Below, piece by piece: positions 35,033 to 44,217 of a stretch of 64,000 bases of DNA. Every line of letters begins with the position of its first letter. Positions within the stretch are counted from its first letter, which is position 1. The DNA comes from Lutibacter sp. GTDB taxonomy: Bacteria > Bacteroidota > Bacteroidia > Flavobacteriales > Flavobacteriaceae. The notes beneath the pieces were generated by a model. The model did not search any database. It saw nothing but the letters and a program-made list of their open reading frames with translations, and was not told where the DNA came from. The DNA is taken from positions 124,001-188,000 of the forward strand of contig JAUXPH010000015.1 of NCBI GenBank assembly GCA_030683995.1, in the 5' to 3' direction. Position numbers and translations under genes: made by a program.

Positions 35033-36946
35033 TTAGTCTACATTATCATGCAGAAAAGAGTTGTTTGAACGAAACTGAATCGCATCGGTGTCATCAATTT
35101 GTAAAGTGGTCCGGGACTGATAAAAGTCGGAAGAATGATTGGGTTGGTCCAATTCAATTCCCATTCTTTTATAAGCTGGTTCTTTGTCCATTTCATCAAT
35201 ATTTTTGCTTAATTTATTGCTGAACTTGTAATTAAAATTTTTCATTTTCTCTCGTCTGTCAGCGGCTCTTTGCTGCAATTCGGCGATGGTCAAATCTAGC
35301 GGCGAAACCTCTTTGTAATCAACCACTTCATACTCTTTTACATCTATTTCAGCCTTTGAGCTCAGGGTGAAATTCATCTCGTCTTCAACGTATGACTTCA
35401 CCTCTTTAACAACCGGTTTGGCCGCTTTTGTTAAATTGTCTTCCAGTTCGGCATAATCTTCCAAAGTGAAATAAATATCCTCTTCCACTTTTTTGATAAC
35501 GCTTACATGTTGATGGTCGTTCACTTCAATGGCGTTGATATTGGTTTTTTGCGCTTCAACTTTTGGTTTATTTTTAAATTCTGAAAGCGGCAAATCGAAC
35601 GTAAATGAAATTTGCTTTTCCTCTTCAACCTGAAGAACAGGCTCTTCTATTTGCGGAGTGAAGGACGTAATTATAAAATCATTGTAGGTGTTGTTATGCG
35701 CAATTTCTTCATAAACCACGTCAATGTTTTTGATAAATTCTGTGGTTGAAATAATCTTAAAGTCTTCTTCCTCATCTTCCAATTCTTCACCTAAATCATA
35801 AATTATTTTGTCCTCAACTTGGGGAATATCTATAATTTTATGATTGGTTTGTTTGATTGGATAATCTCTATTTTTATTTTCAAAAAAATCAAAAGTAGCC
35901 TCTTGCTCGTCGTTAAGCGTATGAATTATTTTTTTTGCTTCAGTATTTGAAATTTCATGTTGTTGGTCTTTATTAAAACCTGTGGCTACAATGGTTACGG
36001 AAATGGCATCGCCTAAGGATTCATCTTCGCCAACACCCATAATAATATTCACGTTAGACTTGGCTTCAGCCTGAATATAGTCGTTGATTTCACCTATTTC
36101 ATCAATGGTAATTTCTTCGGATCCAGAAACAATTAACAACAGCACATTTTTGGCGCCTGTAATTTTGTTGTCGTTAAGCAAAGGTGAATCCAATGCTTTT
36201 GAAATCGCAATTTCCGACCTGTTTTCACCGGAGGCGCTTGCAGATCCCATAATGGCAGTTCCGCTATTTGAAAGTACGGTTTTAGCATCTCTTAAATCGA
36301 TATTTTGTGTGTAGTGGTGCGTAATTACTTCAGCAATTCCGCGAGCGGCGGTGGACAGCACTTCATCCGCTTTTGAAAATCCGGCTTTAAAACCAAGATT
36401 CCCATACACTTCTCTCAATTTGTTGTTGTTAATAACCACTAAGGAATCAACATATCCGCGTAACTTTTCAATCCCTTTATAGGCCTGGTCATTACGCATT
36501 TTGCCTTCAAAACCGAAAGGAATAGTCACAATACCAATGGTAAGCAAATCCAATTCCCTTGAAACTCTGGCAATTACCGGCGCAGCACCGGTTCCTGTTC
36601 CGCCGCCCATCCCAACAGTGATAAACACCATTTTTGAATTGGATGACAACATTTGTTTAATTTCCTGAATGCTTTCCATGGCCGCCTGCTCACCAACTTC
36701 CGGGTTTGCTCCTGCGCCCAATCCTTCGGTTAATGAAACGCCCAATTGAATTTTTGTGGGTATCGGACTGTTTTGCAATGCTTGTGCGTCAGTATTACAA
36801 ATTACGAAATCAACACCGTCAATTCCTTGTAAATACATATGGTTTACGGCGTTGCTGCCTCCGCCGCCAACTCCAATAACTTTTATAACGTTGGACTGAT
36901 TTTTTGGTAAATCAAATGAAATGTTGCTAAAGTCTGAACTGCTCAT
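35033..36946 (-). CDS. ftsZ: Cell division tubulin homologue FtsZ with long C-terminal extension
   Basis: The GTPase that polymerises into the division ring. The N-terminal ~320 residues carry the tubulin-like core: GVGGGGSNAVNHMY, the signature GMGGGTGTGAAPVIA and the synergy region. The rest (~310 residues) is an acidic, poorly conserved linker followed by a basic segment (QRAADRREKMKNFNYKF) and a C-terminal peptide ending SFLHDNVD. At 637 aa it is far longer than E. coli FtsZ (383), as is usual in Bacteroidota. Last gene of the dcw run. Confidence 0.97.
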   Translation of the reverse strand: MSSSDFSNISFDLPKNQSNVIKVIGVGGGGSNAVNHMYLQGIDGVDFVICNTDAQALQNSPIPTKIQLGVSLTEGLGAGANPEVGEQAAMESIQEIKQMLSSNSKMVFITVGMGGGTGTGAAPVIARVSRELDLLTIGIVTIPFGFEGKMRNDQAYKGIEKLRGYVDSLVVINNNKLREVYGNLGFKAGFSKADEVLSTAARGIAEVITHHYTQNIDLRDAKTVLSNSGTAIMGSASASGENRSEIAISKALDSPLLNDNKITGAKNVLLLIVSGSEEITIDEIGEINDYIQAEAKSNVNIIMGVGEDESLGDAISVTIVATGFNKDQQHEISNTEAKKIIHTLNDEQEATFDFFENKNRDYPIKQTNHKIIDIPQVEDKIIYDLGEELEDEEEDFKIISTTEFIKNIDVVYEEIAHNNTYNDFIITSFTPQIEEPVLQVEEEKQISFTFDLPLSEFKNKPKVEAQKTNINAIEVNDHQHVSVIKKVEEDIYFTLEDYAELEDNLTKAAKPVVKEVKSYVEDEMNFTLSSKAEIDVKEYEVVDYKEVSPLDLTIAELQQRAADRREKMKNFNYKFSNKLSKNIDEMDKEPAYKRMGIELDQPNHSSDFYQSRTTLQIDDTDAIQFRSNNSFLHDNVD

Positions 36947-36988
36947 AATATATATTTATTGGATTATTCTATGATTATATTTTTTTAA

Positions 36989-38329
36989 TTACTCGGCATT
37001 GTCTAAAAAGTCCCTAAATTTATCTCCCCATTTTTCAAATATGGATTTTTTAGGTTCTTTGAATTCTTCTGCGATAATTGTCTCTTTTTTAACGTCTTCT
37101 TTGGCTTCTTCGGTTTTTGGTTTTTCCTGAAAATGATGTTGGGCCATTTTGGCTTTTTTCGCTTTTTCAATTTTATTCAAACCGTTCATCAAAAGCCCGA
37201 CTGCCGTTGCATATTGTGGGCTCGACAAACTTTCGTCTGAATCTCCCGCTAAATTTTCATTTGGATAGCCAATTCTGGTATCCATTCCGGTTACATATTC
37301 AACCAGTTGTTTGATGTGTTTTAACTCTGCGCCGCCTCCTGTTAAAACGATTCCGGCAATTAATTTTTTCTTTGACTCTTCATGTCCGTAGTTTTTAATT
37401 TCCAGGAACACTTGTTCAATAATTTCAATAACCCTTGCATTGATAATTTTAGACAGATTTTTAAGGGTAATTTCTTTAGGGTCTCTGCCTCGTAAACCCG
37501 GAATTGAAACAATTTCATTGTCCTTATTGTCGCCTGGCCAAGCCGATCCAAATTTTACCTTCAGCAATTCAGCCTGTTTTTCAATAATGGAACAGCCTTC
37601 TTTTATGTCTTCGGTAATTACGTTTCCCCCAAAAGGAATTACGGCAGTATGACGAATAATTCCATTTTTAAAAATCGCCAAATCTGTAGTTCCTCCCCCT
37701 ATGTCAATCAATGCCACTCCGGCTTCCTTTTCCTCGGCGCTTAAAACGGCTTCTGCCGATGCCAAAGGTTCCAAGGTTATTCCTGCTAAATTTAATCCCG
37801 CACTTTTAATGCATCGTCCAACATTTCTGATGGAAGAAATTTGTCCAACAACCACATGAAAGTTGGCTTCAAGTCTGCCTCCATACATCCCAACAGGTTG
37901 TGTAATTTCGCCTTGGCCATCTACTTTAAATTCCTGCGGAAGCACATGTATAATTTCTTCACCCGGAAGCATCACCAATTTATAAACCTGTTTTTCCAAT
38001 TTTTCCAAATCCTCCTCGCTAATCACTTCTTCAGAATTTGGTCTTGTGATATAGTCGCTGTGTTGCAAACTTCTGATATGTTGCCCGGCAATGCCCACAA
38101 CAGTTTCAGTAATTTGAATCCCAGACACCGCAATTGCTTCATCCACAGCCTTTTGAATTGACTGTATTGTTTGTGTAATATTATTGACCACACCACGGTG
38201 AACGCCTAAACTTTTGGCTCTGCCAATCCCTAACAACTCTATTTTCCCATACTCATTTCTGCGACCAATCATAGCAACAATTTTGGTTGTTCCTATATCC
38301 AATCCTACCGAAATATCATCGTTTTCCAT
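36989..38329 (-). CDS. ftsA: Cell division actin homologue FtsA
   Basis: An actin-like ATPase that tethers FtsZ to the membrane. The start (DISVGLDIGTTKIVAMIGRRN) is the phosphate-1 loop, ALIDIGGGTTDLAIFK is phosphate 2, and IVLTGGGAELKHIKQLVEY is the adenosine motif. The C-terminal ~60 residues are Lys/Glu-rich and end with an amphipathic helix (KSIFEKWGDKFRDFLDNAE) that fits the membrane-targeting role. The start overlaps the ftsQ stop by 14 bp. Confidence 0.96.
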   Translation of the reverse strand: MENDDISVGLDIGTTKIVAMIGRRNEYGKIELLGIGRAKSLGVHRGVVNNITQTIQSIQKAVDEAIAVSGIQITETVVGIAGQHIRSLQHSDYITRPNSEEVISEEDLEKLEKQVYKLVMLPGEEIIHVLPQEFKVDGQGEITQPVGMYGGRLEANFHVVVGQISSIRNVGRCIKSAGLNLAGITLEPLASAEAVLSAEEKEAGVALIDIGGGTTDLAIFKNGIIRHTAVIPFGGNVITEDIKEGCSIIEKQAELLKVKFGSAWPGDNKDNEIVSIPGLRGRDPKEITLKNLSKIINARVIEIIEQVFLEIKNYGHEESKKKLIAGIVLTGGGAELKHIKQLVEYVTGMDTRIGYPNENLAGDSDESLSSPQYATAVGLLMNGLNKIEKAKKAKMAQHHFQEKPKTEEAKEDVKKETIIAEEFKEPKKSIFEKWGDKFRDFLDNAE

Positions 38330-39056
38330 AATCTACTTTATTAGTGGCTACAACTTGCTTGTTGTATTTTAAATTAATTGAATCATACTTATAAATTGTG
38401 CTATCGGCCATTGTTTTTATATAAAATGCGCCCAGATTTTTAAATTTCTGATCCAAATTTTCAATTTTCCCTAAAATTATTTTCTGATCACCTACCCTTG
38501 TGTCCAAAACATATTCGTTTTTTGTTGTTTTTTCTATCGCAATTATCTGTTCTTTTAAAAATTCATCATTTAAAATTGCGGTTACCAATTCATGAATTTC
38601 ATTATTATTCTCCTCCTTTACGGCACCTGAAATAAGCAAAACCCTCGCTGAAAAATTGTCGGACAAAGGCATGATTTTTGCCTGTCTGTCAATATAATAA
38701 CTTTCATTATTATCCACCACTCTCGCTATTGGGGTTCGCTGTTTAATTTTAGTTTTGAGAAAACCGTCAACCGTTAAATAAACCGATACGCTTTCTACCA
38801 TGGGGTGTGATCGCACATTTGCTTCCAAATTATGTAAATCTATAACAGATTTAGTTAGATTCTTAGCACTTCCGCCATTTTGTATTAACAATTTATTAAC
38901 CATTTGGTAATCCATAAAAAGGTTGTCTCCCTGCTCAAATTCGATAGAAATATCGGCTACTTTTTTAGCGCTGTTTCTCATATTTGAAAAACCGTACAGA
39001 AACACCACCAACGACAACAATAAAATCCCTATGATGTAATTCCAATTAATTTTCAT
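38316..39056 (-). CDS. ftsQ: Cell division protein FtsQ
   Basis: A bitopic divisome protein with a periplasmic POTRA domain. From the ATG at 39056 it has 246 aa: a short cytoplasmic N-terminus, a membrane helix (YIIGILLLSLVVFLYGF) and a POTRA-like region (HPMVESVSVYLTVDGFLKTKIKQRTPIARV). The listed start at 39068 lies further inside murC; the ATG chosen still overlaps the murC stop by 11 bp, which suggests coupling. Confidence 0.9.
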   Translation of the reverse strand: MKINWNYIIGILLLSLVVFLYGFSNMRNSAKKVADISIEFEQGDNLFMDYQMVNKLLIQNGGSAKNLTKSVIDLHNLEANVRSHPMVESVSVYLTVDGFLKTKIKQRTPIARVVDNNESYYIDRQAKIMPLSDNFSARVLLISGAVKEENNNEIHELVTAILNDEFLKEQIIAIEKTTKNEYVLDTRVGDQKIILGKIENLDQKFKNLGAFYIKTMADSTIYKYDSINLKYNKQVVATNKVDYGKR

Positions 39057-40392
39057 GGTCCAATGCATTTTTAATTACTTCCACCAATTCGCCTATATCA
39101 CCGGCACCTATCATTACAATCACTTGTGAATCAAGGCTTAATACATTTTTTACCAAATTCTTTTTTGAAGAAATCTGTTTTTCTTCAATAGTGATTTTAT
39201 CTAACAACCAAGCCGATGTCACGCCTTCAACCGGCAATTCCCTTGCCGGATAAATATCCAACAAAATCAATTGATCAAAGCGCGATAAACTAGCTGCAAA
39301 ATCATCTATAAAATCTCTCGTTCTGCTGTATAAATGCGGTTGAAAAATTCCCGCTATTTTTTTTGTGGGATACATTTCCCGAACAGAATCAACCACCGCG
39401 TTAATTTCGGTAGGATGGTGCGCATAATCATCAATCAGCACCAAATTTTCCGTTTTAATTTTGTAAGAAAATCGTCGTTCAATTCCCTTAAAAGTTAGTA
39501 AAGCTTCAGCAATGACCTGGAGTGAAACCCCAAAAATATGAGCCATTGCCAAAGCCGCCACCGCATTTAGCACATTGTGTTTACCCGGCAGGTTAATCTT
39601 TATGTTTTCTATAATTTCTGTTGGTGTTTTCACATCAAAAATGTAAGCGCCTTCTTCAACTTTTAAATTTTTCGCATCGTAATCGGCATTTTCTTCAATG
39701 CCATATGTTAGGCCTTTTAACGGCAATCCTTTTCTTATGATTAATGTTTGTGATACTTTATCGGCAAAATCCATAAATGATTTTTCCAGTTCAGCCTTTT
39801 CTCCATAAATATCCAAATGATCGGCATCCATAGAAGTGATACAGGCAATATTTGGCGATAATTTTAAAAACGATCTGTCAAATTCATCCGCTTCCACTAC
39901 TGATATTTCATCACCGCCCAAAATTAAATTGGACTTGTAATTTTCTGAAATTCCGCCTAAAAAAGACGTGGCATTTACCCCGGCTTCTTTTAAAATATGT
40001 CCTAAAATAGTAGACGTTGTTGTTTTTCCGTGTGTGCCGGCAACTGCCAAACAAAAAGTGCTTTTCGTAATTAAGCCCAATACTTCGGAGCGCTTTAAAA
40101 CCGTAAAATGGTTTTCCCACAAATAGTTTAATTCCAAATTATTCTTCGGAATTGCAGGCGTATAAACCACAATGGTTTCCTGGCTGTTTTTAAATTCAGA
40201 AGGAATTAAATCAACAGAATCATCATAATGAACCGCAATTCCCATATGTTGAAGGGACTCCGTAATTTTTGTTGAGACGCGATCGTAACCCGCAACATTT
40301 TTGCCGTTGCTTTTAAAATAATTTGCAAGAGCACTCATACCGATGCCTCCGATACCAACAAAATATACGTTATGTATGCGATCTAAATTCAA
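39046..40392 (-). CDS. murC: UDP-N-acetylmuramate-L-alanine ligase
   Basis: It adds L-Ala to UDP-MurNAc, the first amino-acid step of the peptidoglycan precursor, in the cytoplasm. The 448-aa Mur ligase shows the UDP-binding Rossmann start (VYFVGIGGIGMSALANYFKSNG), the ATP loop AVAGTHGKTTTSTILG and the central and C-terminal motifs (EADEFDRSFL, DDYAHHPTEI). It follows murG by 2 bp. Confidence 0.97.
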   Translation of the reverse strand: MNLDRIHNVYFVGIGGIGMSALANYFKSNGKNVAGYDRVSTKITESLQHMGIAVHYDDSVDLIPSEFKNSQETIVVYTPAIPKNNLELNYLWENHFTVLKRSEVLGLITKSTFCLAVAGTHGKTTTSTILGHILKEAGVNATSFLGGISENYKSNLILGGDEISVVEADEFDRSFLKLSPNIACITSMDADHLDIYGEKAELEKSFMDFADKVSQTLIIRKGLPLKGLTYGIEENADYDAKNLKVEEGAYIFDVKTPTEIIENIKINLPGKHNVLNAVAALAMAHIFGVSLQVIAEALLTFKGIERRFSYKIKTENLVLIDDYAHHPTEINAVVDSVREMYPTKKIAGIFQPHLYSRTRDFIDDFAASLSRFDQLILLDIYPARELPVEGVTSAWLLDKITIEEKQISSKKNLVKNVLSLDSQVIVMIGAGDIGELVEVIKNALDHEN

Positions 40393-40394
40393 TT

Positions 40395-41492
40395 TTATGA
40401 TCTGTTTATTAATTTTACAATTTCTTCAACGATGTCTTTTGTGGCATTTGGCAATGCCAGTTTTTTGATGTTTTTACTAAAAGTTTGCTGCAATTCTTCG
40501 TTCTCCAGCAGCGTTATTACATTGGATTGAAACATATCCAATTCCGATTCTTTCAGCATTAAAGCCGCATTGCTATTCACCACCGCCAATGCATTTTTAG
40601 TTTGATGGTCTTCAGCCACATTTGGCGAAGGAATAAAAATTACCGGTTTCCCAACAATGCACAATTCCGAAATAGAACCTGCACCGGCACGACTTATAAT
40701 AAAATCGGCAGCGGCATAGGTTAAATCCATCCTGTTCAAAAAAGCGTGGGTTTGAACGCCATCTAAACGGTCGTATTTTTTAAATTCTTCATAATACAAT
40801 TTTCCGGTTTGCCATATCACCTGCAAGTTTTTGGAAACCAGCCAATCTAGGTATTTTTCAATCAAATTATTAATGGCTCTCGCGCCTAAACTTCCGCCAA
40901 GAATCAAAAGTGTTTTCTTATCGCTGTTAAGATTGAAAAACTTTTTGGCTTCTTCACCTTTACCTGCTATTTCAAGCAAATCCTGACGTACCGGATTTCC
41001 TGTTTTAACAATTTTGTTCAAAGGAAAAAAGCGCTCCAATCCATCATAAGCCACACAAATTTTATCGACTCTTTTCGCCAATAATTTATTGGTGATTCCC
41101 GGATAGGAATTTTGTTCTTGAATCAATGTTTTTATTTTTCGGTTGCTTGCAACGAATAATGTTGGTCCGCTGGCAAAACCTCCTGTCCCTATTACAATAT
41201 CCGGTTTAAATTCTTTGATGATTCTATATGCTTTTGACAAGCTGCTCACCAATTTAAAGGGAAATGAGAAATTTTTTAATATAAATTGTCGTTGAATTCC
41301 TGAAATCCACAATCCTTTAATAGCATATCCCGCTTCCGGAATTTTCTCCATTTCCATTTTATCCTTTGCGCCGACAAACAAAAAATTTGCTTCAGGATAT
41401 CTTAGTTTTAATTCATTGGCAATAGCGATTGCCGGGTAAATATGCCCGCCAGTGCCGCCTCCGCTTAATATGATGTTAACCGATTGCTTCAT
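40395..41492 (-). CDS. murG: Lipid II synthase MurG
   Basis: The membrane-associated glycosyltransferase that adds GlcNAc to lipid I. The 365-aa GT-B enzyme has the first Gly loop [16 protein letters not shown], the second [12 protein letters not shown] and the UDP-GlcNAc region [23 protein letters not shown]. Its start overlaps ftsW by 17 bp. Confidence 0.97.
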   Translation of the reverse strand: MKQSVNIILSGGGTGGHIYPAIAIANELKLRYPEANFLFVGAKDKMEMEKIPEAGYAIKGLWISGIQRQFILKNFSFPFKLVSSLSKAYRIIKEFKPDIVIGTGGFASGPTLFVASNRKIKTLIQEQNSYPGITNKLLAKRVDKICVAYDGLERFFPLNKIVKTGNPVRQDLLEIAGKGEEAKKFFNLNSDKKTLLILGGSLGARAINNLIEKYLDWLVSKNLQVIWQTGKLYYEEFKKYDRLDGVQTHAFLNRMDLTYAAADFIISRAGAGSISELCIVGKPVIFIPSPNVAEDHQTKNALAVVNSNAALMLKESELDMFQSNVITLLENEELQQTFSKNIKKLALPNATKDIVEEIVKLINRS

Positions 41493-42666
41493 GTAGTACT
41501 GTTAAAGGGTTATCTTCACTGGCGATATCTGGGTTTATTTCTTTTTCGGCTGTAACGCTTAAAATTATGCCAATCGCAAAACATGTCATCCAAATAGAAG
41601 TTCCGCCACTGCTTATTAACGGCAATGTTTGTCCGGTCACCGGCATCAAATTAACGGCAACGGCCATATTTATGAGTGCTTGAAAAATGATGGGCAGACC
41701 AACGCCAATAATAATGAGCGTGGCAAAAATACTTCTTGCTTTTTTTGCCGCAATCACAATGCGAAACAGCAAAATAAAATACATCAGAATTACCAATAAA
41801 GCGCCAATCAATCCATATTCTTCCACAATAATGGCGAAAATAAAATCGGAGGAAGATTGTGGCAAAAAGTTTTTTTGGATACTTTTTCCCGGACCTCGGC
41901 CCTGCAAACCGCCAGTTGCGATGGCAATTTTTGCTTTTTCAACCTGATAGCCTTCTTCAGCACTCGGATTGGAAAAATTTTCAACCCTGCTAATCCAAGT
42001 ATCAACCCGGTTAGGGAAAACTCCGGGAAGCGCTTTAGCAGTCAATACAAATAATCCCAAAAACACGATGCCAAAACCCACAACACCCAATAAATATTTA
42101 ATAGGGTAACCTCCAATAAAACACACCATCAATATCATTAAAAAAGCGATAGCCGTGGTTGAAAAGTTTGCCGGTAAAATTAATGCCAGGGTAATGGCTA
42201 TTGGCAGCCATAACTGTAAAACACTATCTTTGAAAGATATTTCGCTCTCTTTTTTTCGCGCCAAATATCTGGAAACATAAATCATCAGCACCAAAACAGC
42301 CAATGTAGATGTTTGAAAACCAACGCCTATAAACGGAATTTCAATCCACCTGCTGGCGTTTGAACCCCCAATGGTTGTGCCCTGTGAAAGGGTATAAATT
42401 AATAACAAAATGACCAAAGGCAACATTAATACTGAGCCGCCGCTAAAATATCTAAACGGAATTTTATGAACGCCGTAAATAATTAAGAACCCAAGAAACA
42501 ACAAAATCACATGCTTAAATAAATAATAGAAAGGTGTGCCAATATTGGTTCCGTAAACCAAATTGGTGCTTGTGCTGTAAACAGGCAAAAATGACAAAAT
42601 TGCCATAACGGTCACAATTGCCCATATCGCTTTATCTCCTTCTATATTTTTAAGAATGTTTTTCAT
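41476..42666 (-). CDS. ftsW: Septal SEDS glycosyltransferase FtsW
   Basis: The division-specific peptidoglycan polymerase, paired with FtsI. A 396-aa polytopic protein with SEDS motifs: [18 protein letters not shown], then [25 protein letters not shown] and [17 protein letters not shown] second SEDS protein, RodA, is at 20.5 kb. The ATG at 42666 sits in the 3' arm of the inverted repeat of the intercistronic element, so its translation may be affected by that structure. Confidence 0.96.
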   Translation of the reverse strand: MKNILKNIEGDKAIWAIVTVMAILSFLPVYSTSTNLVYGTNIGTPFYYLFKHVILLFLGFLIIYGVHKIPFRYFSGGSVLMLPLVILLLIYTLSQGTTIGGSNASRWIEIPFIGVGFQTSTLAVLVLMIYVSRYLARKKESEISFKDSVLQLWLPIAITLALILPANFSTTAIAFLMILMVCFIGGYPIKYLLGVVGFGIVFLGLFVLTAKALPGVFPNRVDTWISRVENFSNPSAEEGYQVEKAKIAIATGGLQGRGPGKSIQKNFLPQSSSDFIFAIIVEEYGLIGALLVILMYFILLFRIVIAAKKARSIFATLIIIGVGLPIIFQALINMAVAVNLMPVTGQTLPLISSGGTSIWMTCFAIGIILSVTAEKEINPDIASEDNPLTVLHEAIG

Positions 42667-42699
42667 CTGTTTATTATTAATTTTTTATTGGTACAGATG
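42664..42699 (-). promoter_or_regulatory. Inverted repeat enclosing the ftsW start codon
   Basis: CATCTGT and ACAGATG arms are kept, while the loop sequence differs from the porT copies. The ftsW ATG is in the 3' arm. Confidence 0.4.
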
Positions 42700-42706
42700 C
42701 TGCCTG

Positions 42707-42718
42707 CCTGCCGGCAGG
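42707..42718. repeat. GC-rich palindrome CCTGCCGGCAGG inside the element
   Basis: A perfect 12-bp palindrome in AT-rich surroundings. It is absent from the two porT copies, so it looks like a later insertion. A longer form occurs at 63582-63601. Confidence 0.7.
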
Positions 42719-42729
42719 TAAATTCGCCA

Positions 42730-42774
42730 TTAATCATTTCTGTGTGTATCAAAATTTGTTATGGCTCGTTTCAT
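42730..42774 (-). CDS. Putative leader ORF, 14 codons, copy 3
   Basis: MKRAITNFDTHRND, starting with zero gap after the murD stop. It ends in TAATG; the overlapping ORF here (MANLPAGRQAASVPIKN) stops 8 nt before ftsW instead of running into it. Translation is unproven. Confidence 0.3.
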   Translation of the reverse strand: MKRAITNFDTHRND

Positions 42775-44163
42775 CTACAATCCGCGAACGGCTTCTTTAA
42801 ATTTATTTCCCCTGTCTTCGTAATTTTCAAACAAATCAAAACTTGCGCAAGCCGGAGACAACAACACGGTATCTCCTTTTTCGGCAATTTTGTAAGCCAC
42901 TTTTACCGCTTCTTCAGCTCCTGCAGTTTCAACAATTAAATCAACCACATTGCCAAAAGTTTGCATTATCTTTTGATTGTCCAATCCCAAACAAATAATG
43001 GCTTTCACTTTTTCTCTCACAAACGGCATTAAATCTAAATAATCGTTACCTTTATCTACGCCGCCCACAATCCATACAGTTGGCGTTTTTACGCTGTCCA
43101 ATGCATAAAATGTTGCGTTAACATTTGTTGCTTTTGAATCGTTGATGTATCGCACACCGTTAATTTTCAGCACAAATTCCAAACGGTGTTCTGCGCCTTC
43201 AAAATCTTCCAGACTTTCACGAATGGTATCTTTTCTAACTTTAAGCAACGAATTTGCCATAGAAGCTGCCATTGCATTTTTTAAATTGTGTTTTCCTTTT
43301 AAGGCTAAAGTTGAAATGTTCATTAGTGTATCTTCGGTTTTATATTTAATTATAATGTTATCGTTTTTCAAAAAAACGCCTTGTTCCAATTCTTTTTCTA
43401 TTGAAAAAGGAAGCAAACTTGCTTTTGTGTTGTTATTTTTTAACCATTCTGAAATCACTTTATCATCAGCATCATAAATCAAAAAATCATTTTCAGTCTG
43501 ATTTTCGGTAATTCTGAATTTTGAATGGATATAGTTTTCAAACTTGTAATCGTATCTGTCCAAATGATCGGGCGAAATATTTGTAATGATGGCGATGTGC
43601 GGGGCAAAATCCACGATCCCGTCCAACTGAAAACTGCTCAATTCCAATACGTGGATATCGTAGTTGTTTTCGGCCACCTGTTGCGCAAAACTATTCCCAA
43701 TATTTCCTCCCATCCCAACATTTAAATTTGCCTTCTTTAAAATATGGTTCACCAACATCGTTGTGGTGGTTTTTCCGTTTGATCCGGTGATGCCCACAAT
43801 AAGGCCTTTTGTATATTTTGAAGCAAACTCGATTTCAGAAATTACTGGAATTCCTTGGCTTTTCAATTGTTTAACCAAAGCAACTTTATCTGGTATTCCC
43901 GGACTTTTCATCACCAAATCGGCCTCCAATATTTTAGATTCAGTATGGTTTCCCTCCTCAAATAAAATGTCACTATTTAAAAGAACTTTTTTATATTTTT
44001 CAGCAATTTTTCCTTTATCAGAAACAAAAACATCAAAGCCTTTTTGTTTTCCCAAAATGGCGGTTCCAACACCGCTTTCGCCTGCGCCGAGAACAACCAA
44101 AAGCCCCCTTTTTCCCCCGAAGGGGGATTTTTCAATACTTTTATTTACATTTATATTCTTCAT
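42775..44163 (-). CDS. murD: UDP-N-acetylmuramoylalanine-D-glutamate ligase with repeat-derived N-terminus
   Basis: It adds D-Glu to UDP-MurNAc-L-Ala. The Mur-ligase core is complete: LLVVLGAGESGVGTAILGKQKG, ATP loop GITGSNGKTTTTMLVNH, NISPDHLDRY and NDSKATNVNATFYAL. The first 20 residues (MKNINVNKSIEKSPFGGKRG) are not family sequence. They are encoded by a palindromic repeat (CCCCCTTCGGGGG) that has replaced the native start, leaving the usual core opening in frame. I keep the ATG at 44163 because no other ATG precedes the core. Confidence 0.93.
   Translation of the reverse strand: MKNINVNKSIEKSPFGGKRGLLVVLGAGESGVGTAILGKQKGFDVFVSDKGKIAEKYKKVLLNSDILFEEGNHTESKILEADLVMKSPGIPDKVALVKQLKSQGIPVISEIEFASKYTKGLIVGITGSNGKTTTTMLVNHILKKANLNVGMGGNIGNSFAQQVAENNYDIHVLELSSFQLDGIVDFAPHIAIITNISPDHLDRYDYKFENYIHSKFRITENQTENDFLIYDADDKVISEWLKNNNTKASLLPFSIEKELEQGVFLKNDNIIIKYKTEDTLMNISTLALKGKHNLKNAMAASMANSLLKVRKDTIRESLEDFEGAEHRLEFVLKINGVRYINDSKATNVNATFYALDSVKTPTVWIVGGVDKGNDYLDLMPFVREKVKAIICLGLDNQKIMQTFGNVVDLIVETAGAEEAVKVAYKIAEKGDTVLLSPACASFDLFENYEDRGNKFKEAVRGL
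44103..44126. repeat. Palindromic repeat inside the murD 5' end
   Basis: GCCCCC, T-run, CCCCC-GAA-GGGGG within codons that encode KSPFGGKRG. It is similar to the repeat at 44182-44217. Confidence 0.7.
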
Positions 44164-44181
44164 TTTTATTTACTTTATCAA

Positions 44182-44217
44182 CCTCCCCTTCGGGGAGGAA
44201 TTAAAGGAGGGGCTTTT
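44182..44217. repeat. Palindromic repeat between mraY and murD
   Basis: CCTCCCC-TTC-GGGGAGG followed by AATTAAAGGAGGGGCTTTT, touching the mraY stop codon. This CCCCTCC...GGAGGGG type is, from memory, frequent between Bacteroidota genes. Confidence 0.7.

Larger units (their letters stand above)
42664..42774 (-). repeat. Third copy of the intercistronic element, between murD and ftsW
   Basis: On the minus strand it begins ATGAAACGAGCC directly after the murD TAG. It keeps the mini-ORF, TAATG overlap and CATCTGT...ACAGATG repeat of the porT copies. It has changes AAAAAC to ACACAC and a rebuilt loop, plus an insertion carrying CCTGCCGGCAGG between GGCGAA and CATCTG. It ends exactly at the ftsW start codon. 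Confidence 0.85.
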
